From NCBI RefSeq assembly GCF_023101765.2, contig NC_064237.1:434001-498000 (forward strand): DNA of 64,000 nt, written 5' to 3'. The translations under genes and the position numbers were made by a program. Below, one piece after another: positions 1 through 10,572 of this stretch; within the stretch, counting starts at the first letter, position 1, and each line of letters begins with the position of its first letter. The notes beneath the pieces were generated by a model. It worked only from the letters and a program-made list of their open reading frames with translations. It was not told the origin of the DNA and made no database searches. The DNA comes from Spodoptera frugiperda (taxonomy: Eukaryota; Arthropoda; Insecta; Lepidoptera; Noctuidae).

Positions 1-244
1 AAATTACTGTAGATTGCAGCTCGAAATATAATGTAAAAACGTGTGTGTTCGTGTTATTGTTAAAATTCTCGAAAAGTTTTGTATATAATAAATCACACCT
101 AACAATGCACACGTTATACAAGTACATAACTTTAATGTGTGTGTATGATAACTGACGCTTATTGATTGATGTTATATATCCGCGTCTGACAGAGGTGTGC
201 AAATTATACTAACAAGCAAATGCGATCCATTTGTCTAGGAAACT

Positions 245-397
245 ATGCAGGTAAGAACAATTAATACAGTAACCTGTTTTTCATGAAACGTTTAGAATAA
301 CGTCATTTGAATTTAGGTCCAAGGTATAGGATATTTTCCACCGGAGAAGTACTATGCTACATTGCTGTGGATGCCTTTGGCTAATTTACATATAATA
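245..397 (+). CDS. Candidate exon pair, unidentified gene
   Basis: Two splice-compatible pieces were read by eye. ATGCAG at 245-250 is followed by a strong donor (GTAAGA at 251). After a 66-nt intron-like gap ending in TTTAG, a segment at 317-397 stays open for 27 codons and ends at a GTAAGT donor (398). It encodes a hydrophobic, aromatic-rich peptide containing GYFPPEKYYATLLWMPLANL. An in-frame stop lies just before the ATG, so translation would have to start there or the first piece may be wrong. I recognise no family and no further exons. The alternative is chance splice-like sequence in intergenic DNA. Confidence 0.2.
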
Positions 398-479
398 GTA
401 AGTTGTAACATACTTGCAGAGGATAAGTACTAACACAGTTCACTCACGTTTTATTATTTTTCGATAATATTATTAATAA

Positions 480-680
480 AACTTTTTTTAAAAAGGAAAC
501 CGCCTTACATTTCCTTTTCCGCCTCCTTTATTATATCAGTCAATTCAGTCCTTAAAACCTTCTACTAAGTCTAAAAAATACTATGCTGAAAACAGCATCA
601 AAATCGGTTCAGCCAAACGCGAGATAATCGCGCTCAAACATGTATACATACAAAAATACACTATCTCCTTCATTTTCAAA
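480..680 (-). repeat. Family G decayed repeat
   Basis: This carries a motif common in moth intergenic DNA: AGCATCAAAATCGGTTCAGC, then a CGCGAGATAATCGCGC box and TACATACA steps. Related pieces occur near 9.6, 12.84, 39.42 and 47.7 kb. Coding potential is absent. Confidence 0.5.
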
Positions 681-683
681 TCT

Positions 684-1132
684 GTTAAAAGCAATTGTTG
701 AACTTATTGTTTTGGTCGAAGATTAGCCAAGTTTGCCACTATTACAGATTTAACGACGATCACTCTGCCAACGGCGCCAATGGCGAAGAAAATAATATTG
801 AATTATAATTAGAGCAAATTGTTGACGTTTAATACCGTGTGTAATCTGTAATGTAGGTGTATGACTGACCTAGTATAATTAGTATGTAATGTTTGAGTAT
901 ATAATGACCATGTAGGTACCATAATAAACAACATATAACGTAAAACGTAATATGTATGTATTTATCACAGAACTGTTATGTTATAACATTAAATTAAATT
1001 TAAAAGTTTATCTCCCGTTATGGCGCTAAAAATATAATTATTTATAAATCATATGGGACAGTCTCATTAATAGTGTAGTTGGAAGCATGAGTAGCAAAGT
1101 AAAAGATCTCCAATACAAGTTTTGATTTGGGT
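684..1132. other. Unassigned AT-rich stretch
   Basis: No gene, repeat or RNA structure could be supported here. It ends at the left target-site copy of the LINE insertion that follows. Confidence 0.5.
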
Positions 1133-1616
1133 AAAGTGTAATTAGACCGTGGGATGCAGTGGTATCCTTCTGCGAAGATGTCATGTCGCAGAAGGAGGCT
1201 GCAGAGAGGGATAGGGAAATAACAACGTTTGTATCTTCCCGCAGCAGACGCACCGGGCGTCAAGGAGAACAATTGCGTTCTCTTTCGACCCCCATAAATG
1301 GGTCCGGGTTCGGTGGAATTGGAAGTCCCCGTCACCCCGTCCTAAAGGACCCGAGGTGGTGGCGCGTGTTGTGTCCACCGTGCCTTCACGTAGCACGGAA
1401 AACACACCTCAAGTCTTCTTGCATTTGAGGTGGCTTTTGAGGGGCCTGGCAAGGCTGGCCGCCACGAGTTCGGGGGCATCCGGAAGAATTTCGTTTTGCT
1501 CCCTCGTACCCACGTTAGACGGGACAGGTTAGTTTAGTCAGTAAGAACAGTCCAATTTCCTCCCCAAACGGGGCTCCATGAGGATTGTGTTTGGGGTAAA
1601 AAAAGTGTAATTAGAC
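1133..1616 (+). mobile_element. 5'-truncated LINE (R1-like) with 15-bp TSD
   Basis: The 15-bp sequence AAAGTGTAATTAGAC occurs at 1133-1147 and again at 1602-1616, flanking a GC-rich insert (1148-1601). The insert ends in GGGGTAAAA, as expected for target-primed reverse transcription. The first codons of the insert read WDAVVSFCEDVMSQKEAAER, resembling the extreme C-terminus of R1-clade LINE ORF2 proteins. The remainder is 3' UTR, so the copy is heavily 5'-truncated. The clade call is from motif memory; the retroposition call rests on the duplication. Confidence 0.75.
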
Positions 1617-1734
1617 AGATTAGTTTTCGAAATTGCGAAAAGGGACTCATATCGTATAGCAGTGGTTTTTACATGTAAAAGTAGCTCTGCCTACCTACAT
1701 ACATACATAACCTCAAGCCTGCCTCATATGAGGG

Positions 1735-1955
1735 TAGGTAGAGTCTCTACAATAGATCGCCAATTGCTCTTGCGCTTCATCAACAGTCGTCAGTCTTTTC
1801 ATGCATGCTTGTCGGTTAAAGGTACTTTTAATTTGGCCTTCTTTAATATATCGCTAATCTGGTCGCTGTATGTCCGTCTAGGGCGCCCTCTACCGACGGC
1901 CCCATTCATATTCGCCTTGTATATTTCTCTGCCTACCTTTTTATTCATAATGATA
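1735..1955 (-). pseudogene. LINE ORF2 C-terminal remnant
   Basis: On the minus strand a decayed reading frame contains VGRGRPRRTYSDQI followed, across a frame change and stop, by ACMKRLTTVDEAQE. This GRGRPR..Y.D.I...KK plus CMKRL pattern is typical of the tail of endonuclease/reverse-transcriptase LINE proteins in insects. Stops and at least one frameshift show it is dead. No boundaries or target duplication were identified. Confidence 0.6.
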
Positions 1956-1959
1956 AGTA

Positions 1960-2830
1960 ATGGTAACCAGAATATCAGCGGAGAGCACGACTTACGTAAT
2001 ATGTGCAGTGGTTATTAAAATTATCTAAATGGTATGCAAACAGTGCTTGTTGTCATTTCACTTTAATCTCCTCTGTATGAATTTGCACTTTGGCCTTGTA
2101 TTTTCAGGGTTCCATCCACGAAATGTATATTGGAAACTGGACCTTATTATCAAGACTTCGTTGTCCGCCTGTCTATTACCAAGATGTAACCTCTGCCTGT
2201 CAGTATGGTTATACATACCAACAGGCATGCTAGATAGTTATCGACTTATCACAAATGATATATTTATTAATCAAAAATCATGGCTTACAGACGTATTAGT
2301 AATGGGAAAAGCTCTACTATTTTCGAGTCACAGAGGGACTCTTCATCATGAGCAGCGAGCGACGCGCAGCCTACTCATGGATTTATGTTGCCGCTATAGG
2401 AACATAATAAAATAAATAAATATATAGGTACATGTTTAAGCAGGGCTTCCAAACTACATCAAGATTTTTTGCTAATTTCTATAGACAATGGTACAGAACG
2501 CATCGTGGGCGAGGAAAGCTCGCACTTAGTCAGTTTGTCTTATCGTTTAATTGCGTCCTTGACTTTCAAAGATGGCTTTGTTAGTCTTATCTATCTGTTC
2601 ACATATTTTAACTGGCCAACATCGGTACATAGTGAATATAGTGAATAAATTTATCAAGGGAAAATTTTATGACGGCTGCACATGCCAAAAGTTTGTTCCT
2701 AATTTTAGTTCTATCTATTGGTACATTTGTAATCGTATCACGTCAAAACTAGTATCTTCATTAGCTTTTCAAGGTCGACTACTAGAGGTTTTTCTAATGC
2801 ACATTATAGCACTCGAATCTGATTGCAACT
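1960..2830. other. Unassigned stretch, possible repeat debris
   Basis: Open frames of 120-130 codons on + here have no recognisable motif and are low-complexity. Near 2345-2410 a short frame followed by AATAAAATAAATAAATA looks like the 3' end of an unidentified element. No supported gene. Confidence 0.35.
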
Positions 2831-2831
2831 T

Positions 2832-3115
2832 CACGCCTTTTAGCCAAGGAAGGGCAGAGGTGCACATTACGACACGTAATGCCGCTATACAATGTACACC
2901 CACTTTTTACCACTTGTGTTATAAGTCCCATATAATAGGATAGAAGAAGGTAAGCCTACAATAGGCTGACTATAAGCTCCCTGATACTACTGAGATTTTT
3001 TTCGAAAAACCGTAAAAGCCCAGTAATACTTTGCCCGATCCAGGAATCGAATCCGAAACCCCTTTTCTGGCAGTCGCACTTGCGACCACTCGATCAACGA
3101 GGCAGTCTCGTTGGT
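2832..3115 (-). repeat. Family E tRNA-derived SINE, near full length
   Basis: Read on the minus strand it begins with a tRNA-like head: TGGTCGCAAGTGCGACT resembles an A box and GGATTCGATTCC a B box. A body with CCCAGTAATACTTTGCCCGA on the plus strand follows, and then a tail whose plus-strand sequence includes GGGCAGAGGTGCACATTACG. Related pieces are at 20040-20092, 31825-31880 and 54765-54868. The head is a degenerate pseudo-tRNA, not a functional gene. Confidence 0.7.
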
Positions 3116-3289
3116 AGAGACACGAAACTGATTATTATTTATTAGTATTCATCTGATTATTATATTAAGGATTCATCATTGAATCCTCATCAGGAGTTCA
3201 CCATCACAAGGAGTCACCATTAAGTGTAGGACTCCTGCTACATGAGCGTGAGCTATAGATACGTACTTCAGCATGAAGGTACCGACTCC

Positions 3290-3445
3290 ACCGTGCACGG
3301 GAATGATACCACGGCCTGAAAGAAAATTGGCATTAAACAACGCTTGCGTTGGTCCAATCCCTTCCCCTTACAAAAAGACCGGCAAAGCACTTGTAAGTCC
3401 TCTGGTGTTGTCCATGGGCACCGCTGATAACTTACTGTCAAGTAA
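3290..3445 (-). repeat. Family B interspersed repeat, decayed
   Basis: Recognised by the order: GATACCACGGCCTGA, AACGCTTGCGTTG, GACCGGCAAAGCACTTGTAA and CCTCTGGTGTTGTCCATGGG. This matches the better copy at 11712-12002. Family class is unknown; no poly(A) or target duplication was seen. Confidence 0.65.
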
Positions 3446-4390
3446 TTAAATTACTCCTATACTGTATCACATCAAAATCTAGAAATTAACTTTCAATAAC
3501 AAACAATGTCGTAGGTAATACGTAGTATCGAAATTGCCTTAACTGTGACCGATAACACGCAGTATGTAGAATCATTATTAGTCCGTTGTATGCGACACGT
3601 AGGTATTACAATTTATACACTATGTACTATGTAGGTATCTACTGCGAATATAGATAGCGAATGATTGTCCTTGTGTTCAACGCTGCATATTTCGCGCAAT
3701 TTTAATCAAACTCATCTAGATATTTTGTAATCTCTGTAAATGTAAACATAGCATATTAATTAAAAATATTGATACTTCCCGCCGGTATCGTAAGTATACA
3801 CGGTGTATCAAAAAGGGGGTATACATATCAAGTGTTCGGTTTCTAGATAACATAACAAACGATAAGGGAAGGGTTTTTTAAACTCATGTTTTCATGGAAC
3901 GAAGTTATGAATTTTTCCAATATTAATTTTTTATTTATCATGCGAATTAAAATTAGGTAGATAGGTACTAGGTGATCAGATTTACAGAAGAAATGTTTCG
4001 AAATTAGCAAGCGACCCTTGTAGTGTTGTGACACGTTTGTATGATTTATAAGATCCATGTGACACCAAGTATTGGGTACCAATTTTTTTAAACGTATTTT
4101 AAGCTGAAACTTTGTTTAGAGATTCTATTTTTAACCTGTATTCTTCAGTGCTTCTTGATGTATATGGGTATTTTGTTACACGCTGTATAGCTGCATAGTG
4201 ACGGTAGGGATTTGAGTTAGGGATAGGGCGCTTTTGTCACCACTCTTACTCTTCATGCGAGTATCGAGAGAGTCAAATAAGGGATCACGTATTGACCAGA
4301 GACCCGGAAGCAACGTTTTTTGATAAACCTGGTTGTTTTAAATGGCTATATACAACTCCCTTACCAAATGTGCAGATCGAAATTATGCCA
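3446..4390. other. Unassigned AT-rich stretch
   Basis: Contains only short open frames without motifs. Nothing else is supported. Confidence 0.45.
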
Positions 4391-4394
4391 GGAT

Positions 4395-4508
4395 CGAAAA
4401 GCAGGAGTAGGAACGGAGTGATTTTTAGTCAGTAAGAGCCTGACACTTCCTCTTGCCTCGCCCAAGGCGGGAGAAGCCATTGGATTATTTTCCTCCCTCA
4501 AAAAAGCC
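4395..4508 (+). repeat. Family D poly(A) retroposon
   Basis: Contains GCAGGAGTAGGAACGG, then TTTTTAGTCAGTAAGAG, then GGCGGGAGAAGCCATTGG, and ends in CTCAAAAAAG. This is the plus orientation of the element whose copies at 24.2 and 54.5 kb carry clear target duplications. Confidence 0.7.
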
Positions 4509-4509
4509 C

Positions 4510-5255
4510 TCTTTTACAGAGTAGGTTTATAGTCTAGCACTGGACTCTCTCGGGCAAAACAATGAGGTATATCGAGTAAATTTTTCTCCTAATAATACCT
4601 TCATTATACCCTGAGAGTTATCGCAAAAATGCATGGATAATAAGTAATTGAGTAATTATATCACTAGGTAAACACTTCAATAATCCTGTCGTAAGCATCA
4701 ATTACTCTTATTTCCATTTCGATTATATAATTGGGTGTATCAAAAGTCAAACTGACAAAAATAAAATAAACATAACATAACGTCTTAGCAACAATTTAAT
4801 CAGTATTCCAAGACTTTACATGCAGCAAAACGCATGGATACGAACGGCATGATAATAGTCATAAGAAAAACACAGACACTTTTTTTAATACATAACAAGA
4901 TAAACATGTGGTTATATGATACGAAACATTATTTTTTTTTTGTATGACCCATGCATTGTCGTTCCATGTCTGGTAGCGATAATAATATAATCTTTTATTT
5001 TCATATAATCACTCCATAAAAAAAATGTCTGTAAAATATGTTTTAGTAAACGCACTCATACAAGTCTAAATACTAACATATTCATACTTTGTAATCTTCA
5101 TTTATACTTTAGTTCCAGCTTTTGTCTAACATGCTTGTAGCGTGTACCATCACTCGCTAAGTTGTCCACCTTCAATCAGCCACATGGTCCCATTGTCAGC
5201 TCCATCATACATTTCCACTTCAATTTTAGAAATTATTCCAGAAAATTATGGTTTG
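4510..5255. other. Unassigned AT-rich stretch
   Basis: Very AT-rich with several poly(T) runs. No gene, RNA or repeat boundary could be supported. Confidence 0.45.
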
Positions 5256-5440
5256 GCATTGTTTGCTTCGCGCTCGTCTTGGCGACCTTCAAATTAGCCT
5301 AATTACCCCTCTTCTCAATCCTAGATTGCCCAACAATCCTAAAATATATATAATACCTCTGGTGTTTCGGGTATCCATGTCCGGGCGACGGCGATTGCTT
5401 ACCACCAGCGATCCGTATGCTGGTTTACCAGCAATTAAAA
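5256..5440 (-). repeat. Family B interspersed repeat
   Basis: Shows the family B core in minus orientation: ACCTCTGGTGTTTCGGGTAT, GCGACGGCGATTGCTTACCA and CGATCCGTATGCTGGTTTAC. It is mutated, with its left half degenerate. Confidence 0.65.
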
Positions 5441-5871
5441 AAAAAATCTTTTTTAAAAATTCATACAATCACGTTCGTGACAACATTGACACAAGAAGTT
5501 TACAATGTGTATATACGAACAGACAAAATAACCGCCTTGTTATAGTTAACAAGCTCCCGGGGCATGAACTAATTTACATGTAAACCGCTTACAACGCGCG
5601 CGCCGTCAGATGTCAGGCTTAGTGGCACGGCCTTAGCAGTGTAAAAATTGTATCGATAGGCTTACATGAGGTGATACTTTTACACCTGACTGCCTGCTTG
5701 GTTATGTCGGTAGAGTAACAACATTGTTTTGGGAGCTATTCCCAGTTCCATTACAAGATATTACGCATTTTGCTAGCAGATTTCCTACTATTTTGGTACG
5801 GTTGTTGTAAGTGAAACATCAAACTTACTAATCAGGATTTTTCACTTCAATGTCTTTAATGTAAAATATAT

Positions 5872-6150
5872 TATGGTGGCCCGTAGGTTTTAAGATTCTC
5901 TCCTCATGCACAAAGCGCGGGTTCGAAACCTACCAACGGTAAGTATCAATGTGACTTTTTCCGAGTTACTTTCTAAGTTTATTTAGACACCACTGACAAA
6001 CCGTGAAGAATAACATCGTGAGGAATCTTGGGCATAAGTTTAAAGTCGCCAACCTATATTAACCAAACGTGGCGATTAATGTTCAAACCTTCTCCATGCG
6101 AGAAGACGCTTTGGTCAGCAGTGGTCACTAATAGGCTGTTGATGTGCGTG
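5872..6150 (+). repeat. Family C SINE, near full length
   Basis: Starts with a tRNA-like head (GGTGGCCCGTAGG, then the B-box-like GGGTTCGAAACCTACC). The conserved body follows (GTGACTTTTTCCGAGTTAC, TTTAGACACCACTGACAAAC), and it ends at TCAGCAGTGGTCAC...GGCTGTTGATG. Other copies are at 21.2, 45.4, 46.0 and 48.2 kb, with a fragment at 17.0 kb. Confidence 0.75.
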
Positions 6151-6793
6151 TAAAAGGTCTCAATATTTACTTTATTTCCTGAATACAAATGAAATATTTC
6201 CACATTTTATTTCATATGTCCAATGAATCAGAGATCATTATACCCCAAGCGATGCGCAGTAAAGTATAAAAAATAACAAGGTGCTCAGATAATGACAAGG
6301 ATTCACTCGTTACTGTCGCTCTTAATTGCTACAGATAGATGTCACTACCTGGCTTACAGTTTACAAAATAATAACGCAAACTATGAATCTTGTATTCATA
6401 TACGGAATTTGGATTTATGAAATCTGGGTCACATTGATACTTTGGATTTGTTTAATTCTAATGCTCTGCCTAAAAGAGCCTAGAAAAAATGGTTTCAACA
6501 AACAAACTTCTTTCTCAAATACATTGTAATATAGTGTCAAACAACTTGTTGTTTGGTTTTATCATGTATCATAAATTTTGATAATTTTTCCAAACAGTAA
6601 CAAAATTCTATTGCAGGTCTTTGTTCGTATCTAATAGGATAGGCAATGACCGCTATTTATATAAAATTAATATAATCTTAATGATAACGAACACAGATAT
6701 CAAGGTCCTTCACATTGATATTTTTTCTATAAGTACATTACTATAATAATATTCTACAACGAACGTTGGTTTAGTTTTATCGCATGTAGAACA
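6151..6793. promoter_or_regulatory. Upstream region of the SDR gene, TATA candidate
   Basis: A TATAAG box at 6728-6733 lies about 60 nt before the SDR start codon, and a TTAGT initiator-like motif lies at 6771-6775. This makes a short leader plausible. The rest of the stretch is AT-rich with no supported gene; a 67-codon hydrophobic open frame at 6326-6529 shows no family signature. Transcription start is inference only. Confidence 0.35.
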
Positions 6794-7549
6794 ATGGAAA
6801 GATCGATTCAGAATAAAATTGTAGCAGTCGTGGGAGGAGCTCAAGGCATAGGATGTGCAATAGCTGACTGCTTCCTACTCCATGGAGCAAAAACTGCCAT
6901 CCTGCTGGACATAAACGATATACAAGGACCAAAAGCTGAAGATAGACTAACAGAGAAGCATGGGAAAGACAAAGCTGTGTACATAAAGTGTGATGTGACG
7001 ACGGATCTTGAGACAGTTTCCAAAAGAATCATTGAAGCTTACAATACCATTGATGTGTTGGTTCTGAGTGCTGGCACATTAACTCCGGATCGCAGAAAAA
7101 TGATGGACATATACGCGACATCTGTTATAGAATGGTCTATGAAATTCTATGAGCACATGAGGAAGGATAACGGAGGATGCGGTGGAACGATTATAACTAT
7201 ATCTTCTATATTTGGGTTTAGACCGGCGCCTCATGCTCCAGTGTACCAAGCAGCCAAATACGCAGTGTTCGGCTTCACGAAATCCTTAGGTCATCTTGAT
7301 AATTTTCACAAAACTGGTGTACGTGTTATGGGACTGTGTCCAGGGTTCACTGAAACCATTCTTACCCGGAGGATAAGAGATCCGGAACGTCAAAAGGAGT
7401 TACCGATAGATTTAGTGAAATTCGCAACGTCACTTCCTTGGCAAACTGTTGAGGACGTGGGTGAAGCTGCAGTGGAAGTGTATGCTCGAGCTGACAGTGG
7501 AACCATGTGGCTGATTGAAGGTGGACAACCTATTGAAGAAATACAGTGA
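6794..7549 (+). CDS. Short-chain dehydrogenase/reductase, 15-PGDH/ADH-like
   Basis: A 251-residue single-domain classical SDR, the usual length of the insect ADH and 15-hydroxyprostaglandin-dehydrogenase-like group. The Rossmann glycine motif reads VVGGAQGIG (residues 12-20, with Val for the usual Thr). Asp39 ends strand beta-2 (LLDIND), which in this family favours NAD(H). Then come CDV (66-68), SAG in place of NAG (92-94), Ser138 in ISSIFG, and Tyr151-x3-Lys155. The fourth catalytic residue, normally Asn in an INxxG-type helix, is Tyr107. PG in CPGFTET (after the active site) is normal. The frame is uninterrupted, starts at ACAATGG (good animal context) and stops at TGA. No introns are seen, so it may be a retrogene or a naturally intronless family member. 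Substrate cannot be read from sequence; a cytosolic oxidoreductase is expected since no signal peptide or membrane segment is seen. Activity may be altered. Confidence 0.93.
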   Translation: MERSIQNKIVAVVGGAQGIGCAIADCFLLHGAKTAILLDINDIQGPKAEDRLTEKHGKDKAVYIKCDVTTDLETVSKRIIEAYNTIDVLVLSAGTLTPDRRKMMDIYATSVIEWSMKFYEHMRKDNGGCGGTIITISSIFGFRPAPHAPVYQAAKYAVFGFTKSLGHLDNFHKTGVRVMGLCPGFTETILTRRIRDPERQKELPIDLVKFATSLPWQTVEDVGEAAVEVYARADSGTMWLIEGGQPIEEIQ

Positions 7550-8130
7550 AAATTAACTTTGTAAGTGTCTTATGAATTGCATGATATGGGAATAATTATA
7601 TAGCATAAAAATCGCATTGCCCAAAAAAATTGGTTCATAAAGTTTTATTGTATTAAAAATATGTTCGAGTTTCTCTGTATTTGTACTTAAATCTAGCGAG
7701 TATTTAAACTTATGCATATTTATATATATATATATTATGTAGTGAAAAGTTGATTGTTTCTAAAAAATGTTTACAAAACAACCACCCAACCATTTCTGCC
7801 CAACCTATTACCACGAGCGGCGCAATATTATAATAAATAATAAATGATCAGCTTGTTGATTAATGATCAACTAATGTTTGCGGAAACGATAAAACGAGCA
7901 CAATTTAGTGCTAATAACGTTTCGTTCAGCCAACGCGACGCGGGCCATTTGTTATGGGGAGGCAATGCTTGATAAATATTGCTGGAAAATGTTCCCTATG
8001 CTATGTTTAGCTAATTCTAAACATTACATACTTTAGTGTTTTTGTACGTAAGAGTCTAGTCTGATAATATTTATATGTAGATTCCCGGAACTCGCCTCTA
8101 GAAAAAATAAATACATTTGAAATGTATCTA
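7550..8130 (+). other. 3' flank of SDR gene
   Basis: AATAAT-like and ATTAAA (7652-7657) hexamers within about 110 nt of the stop are candidate polyadenylation signals. The remainder is AT-rich with no supported feature. Confidence 0.35.
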
Positions 8131-8134
8131 TGTT

Positions 8135-8350
8135 AAGCCCGCTATTTTGATCTGCCAAATACTGGGCGCAATTCCAGATTTTTGTTATTGCTGTTACATA
8201 ACTGAATCTAAAAATTCTAATGCATTTTCTGAAATACCGGTTTGAATTGGTTTAAAAAATACTTTTTTATGAGGTTGGAAGATCACCAAATGACTCTCGC
8301 CTCATGATTTACGTGAAAGAGTGTCGGACTCTTAGTGATTAAAAATTACT
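8135..8350 (-). repeat. Decayed pieces of families E and D
   Basis: TACTGGGCGCAATTCCAGAT (8160-8179) matches the middle of family E. At 8272-8350 a weak family D trace remains (CACCAAATGACTCTCGCC, then GTGTCGGACTCTTAGTGA). Both are heavily mutated, so the call is tentative. Confidence 0.35.
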
Positions 8351-8960
8351 TACGCCTATCGCTGTATACAAGGCACGGTGTATGACCAGCCTCGCCCATG
8401 ACCGTGACGCCATCGGACGAGAAAATCCTTGAGATGAAAATAACACAAACGATTAGAGAATCTAAATGCACTCTTTAGTATGTAAAGTAAGCATACAAAG
8501 ACTATATAACCGGGATCTATTAATATTAAGTTGTTTATTTAATTGTAAGTTGGCACGTTTTTATTTAAATAGGTATTACCTATATAGTATGTTGGCTTAA
8601 CGATTATTTTATAATTTAAAAAGGCAAAGGTTAAAGAATATCCTATGGTGGTTCACGAATCGAGATGTAAGTCATTATATTAAACATTAGAATATAAAAT
8701 AAATTATAATATAAACTAATCTGTTTTACTGACGTTACAGGGGCGCTAGTAGAACAATTTGGCCAATGCGTGCTGTATCCCACAGCGTTAGGTTTCGTAG
8801 GTTGTATCATATTGACCAAAACATATTTTTATTTTTAGTTTCTTTTTACTTAAATCCTTCTTTATAAACCCAAGACAGGATTTTTCAATGTAGGTTTGAA
8901 AATTAATTTATAATGTTTAATTCTGCAGTTAATGTAAACAATGGATAAGGAAAGCCGAAC

Positions 8961-9148
8961 CAAAGGCTTATTTTTTTAAGGGATGAAAATCATCCTATGC
9001 CTTCTCCCGCCTTGGGAGTGTCAGATTCTTACTGACTAAAAACCTCCTGACTGAGTCCCGGTAAACCCGCTAGGTAGTCCGCAGCTCCGGATCAGGTGTG
9101 ATACCTGATACCTCTGATACCCTTAATGGACCCACCAAACAAAGGCTA
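8961..9148 (-). repeat. Family D retroposon with TSD
   Basis: CAAAGGCT at 8961-8968 and 9141-9148 flanks a minus-orientation insert. A poly(T) run (complement of the A tail) is followed by GGGATGAAAATCATCC, CTTCTCCCGCCTTGG, TCTTACTGACTAAAAACC and GTAGTCCGCAGCTCCGG. The duplication may extend to 11 bp with one mismatch. This is the longest copy at its 5' end. Confidence 0.7.
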
Positions 9149-9149
9149 G

Positions 9150-9595
9150 TTTTTGCATATCATTGTATAAATAGTATCTACTTAGATAATTTAGAATCCA
9201 ATTCAGTCAATACCTAGCGATACAGTCTAAAACGAAATGAAAAAGCATTTCCAAAGAATACAAAGTTAAATTAATACCGTAACAAAGAAATGAAATAACT
9301 GGTATCGGTATAGGTAATACGACTGCAGAACTCTAAAATGTCACTAACGAACAGTTCGATAACAACACTTCATGCCAACAGAAGTCGCATCGAGATTTCA
9401 GTCGCGGCGAAATTAAAATCGAAAACATGAATAAATATTTTTGCAAAACATGACGTGACGTCACGCCCAACCCACTAGGTGTGGGTAGACAGTGTTCGTG
9501 TAGTCGTGTACAATGTCACACCCACTTTTCGAGTCACATTATGTGGAAGGGAGTCAGTCTATTGCCGTATACAGACATAATTTAAGATTACGGAC
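9150..9595. other. Unassigned, with a CRE-type palindrome
   Basis: The only feature that stands out is GTGACGTCAC at 9455-9464, a perfect CRE/ATF-type palindrome in a locally GC-richer patch. No gene is supported. Confidence 0.3.
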
Positions 9596-9765
9596 TATTT
9601 TTTAACCGATTTCATAATAAAGGAGGTTCTCACTTTGACCTGTATGTATGTATGTGTGTATGCGGTTTTCAGGATAGTATTTTTCGGACTTGTAGAAAGT
9701 TTTAGGGATATCACTAGACTTAAAAAAATGGAGACGGTAAAGAAAATTTAAGGCGGTAAGTACCG
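9596..9765 (+). repeat. Family G repeat
   Basis: TTAACCGATTTCATAATAAA, GGAGGTTCTCACTTTGACC and TATGTATGTATGTGTGTA are followed by a GTTTTAGGGATATCAC and GGAGACGGTAAAGAAAA tail. The same tail recurs at 47.77-47.84 kb. Confidence 0.55.
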
Positions 9766-10367
9766 TTTATAAAAAAAAAATGGTATTGGGAATATTCGAA
9801 AATAATACTCAGTCTGATTCGAGAAGCAAACCCGAAATCTTTTATGGCAACTCACCCATTTCGAACAACTACTTAACCATTACAAATAGTTGGTCTGGGT
9901 TTTTTGGGTAGACTCTTAATGTGACGTCTATGTGCAAGTAAATACACTTACATAAAAACGATAAAACTGTAGTAGAGAGGATCATTAAAAATTTGGATAC
10001 TACCCTATAAGTGTCGGGTAAATTAGAAAAAGAAACATAATTTTATAAAAAAAAAAACAGATTTTTAATCAAACATAATTCAAATAACATATTTTCATTA
10101 CAGCTTCGTGCCAGTTTAGCTGTAGTTCGTTACACGAGGGAATTGTAACTCACTAGGCGAGCAGAACTATTAGACAACTTTCGGCGTAAATACCAACTTG
10201 TGGCCAACGTACGATAACTAGAAATAATGTCCAGAGGTTTATAATGAAACTATACTGAGTTAGCTGTGTGGTGACAGCAGGGTAGTCCCATTTGTCACCC
10301 ACCCTAGTCCTTCCGAGGGTTGTGATGGACTACACATTTGTTGGACGACAATGTTGTTCTTTTTGTG

Positions 10368-10572
10368 GTATTAACTGGTAAACGAACAGACGGATCACCT
10401 GATGGTAAGTAATCGCCACCGCCCATGGACACTCGAAACACCAGAGGCGTTACAAGTGGCAACGCACTTGTAGCCTTTTGGGGTTTAGGAATTTAAGGAT
10501 TGTTGGGGATTCGGGGACGTCGGTTTTCTGTGCCAGTCCATTTGTGCCGAAGCATGGCTCTTCCACGCTTAA
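10368..10572 (+). repeat. Family B interspersed repeat
   Basis: The head GGTAAACGAACAGACGGATC, TGATGGTAAGTAATCGCC and CACCAGAGGCGTTACAAGTG leads into TTTAAGGATTGTTGGGGATT and ends near GCCGAAGCATGGCTCTTCCA. An internal stretch is missing compared with the 11.7 kb copy. Confidence 0.75.

Noticed and set aside
1662..2018. 118-codon plus-strand frame
   Set aside because: The recognisable coding signal here is on the minus strand (LINE C-terminus); the plus frame is its shadow.
3045..3115. Minus-strand tRNA-like sequence
   Set aside because: Same reason: the head of family E, with body and tail attached.
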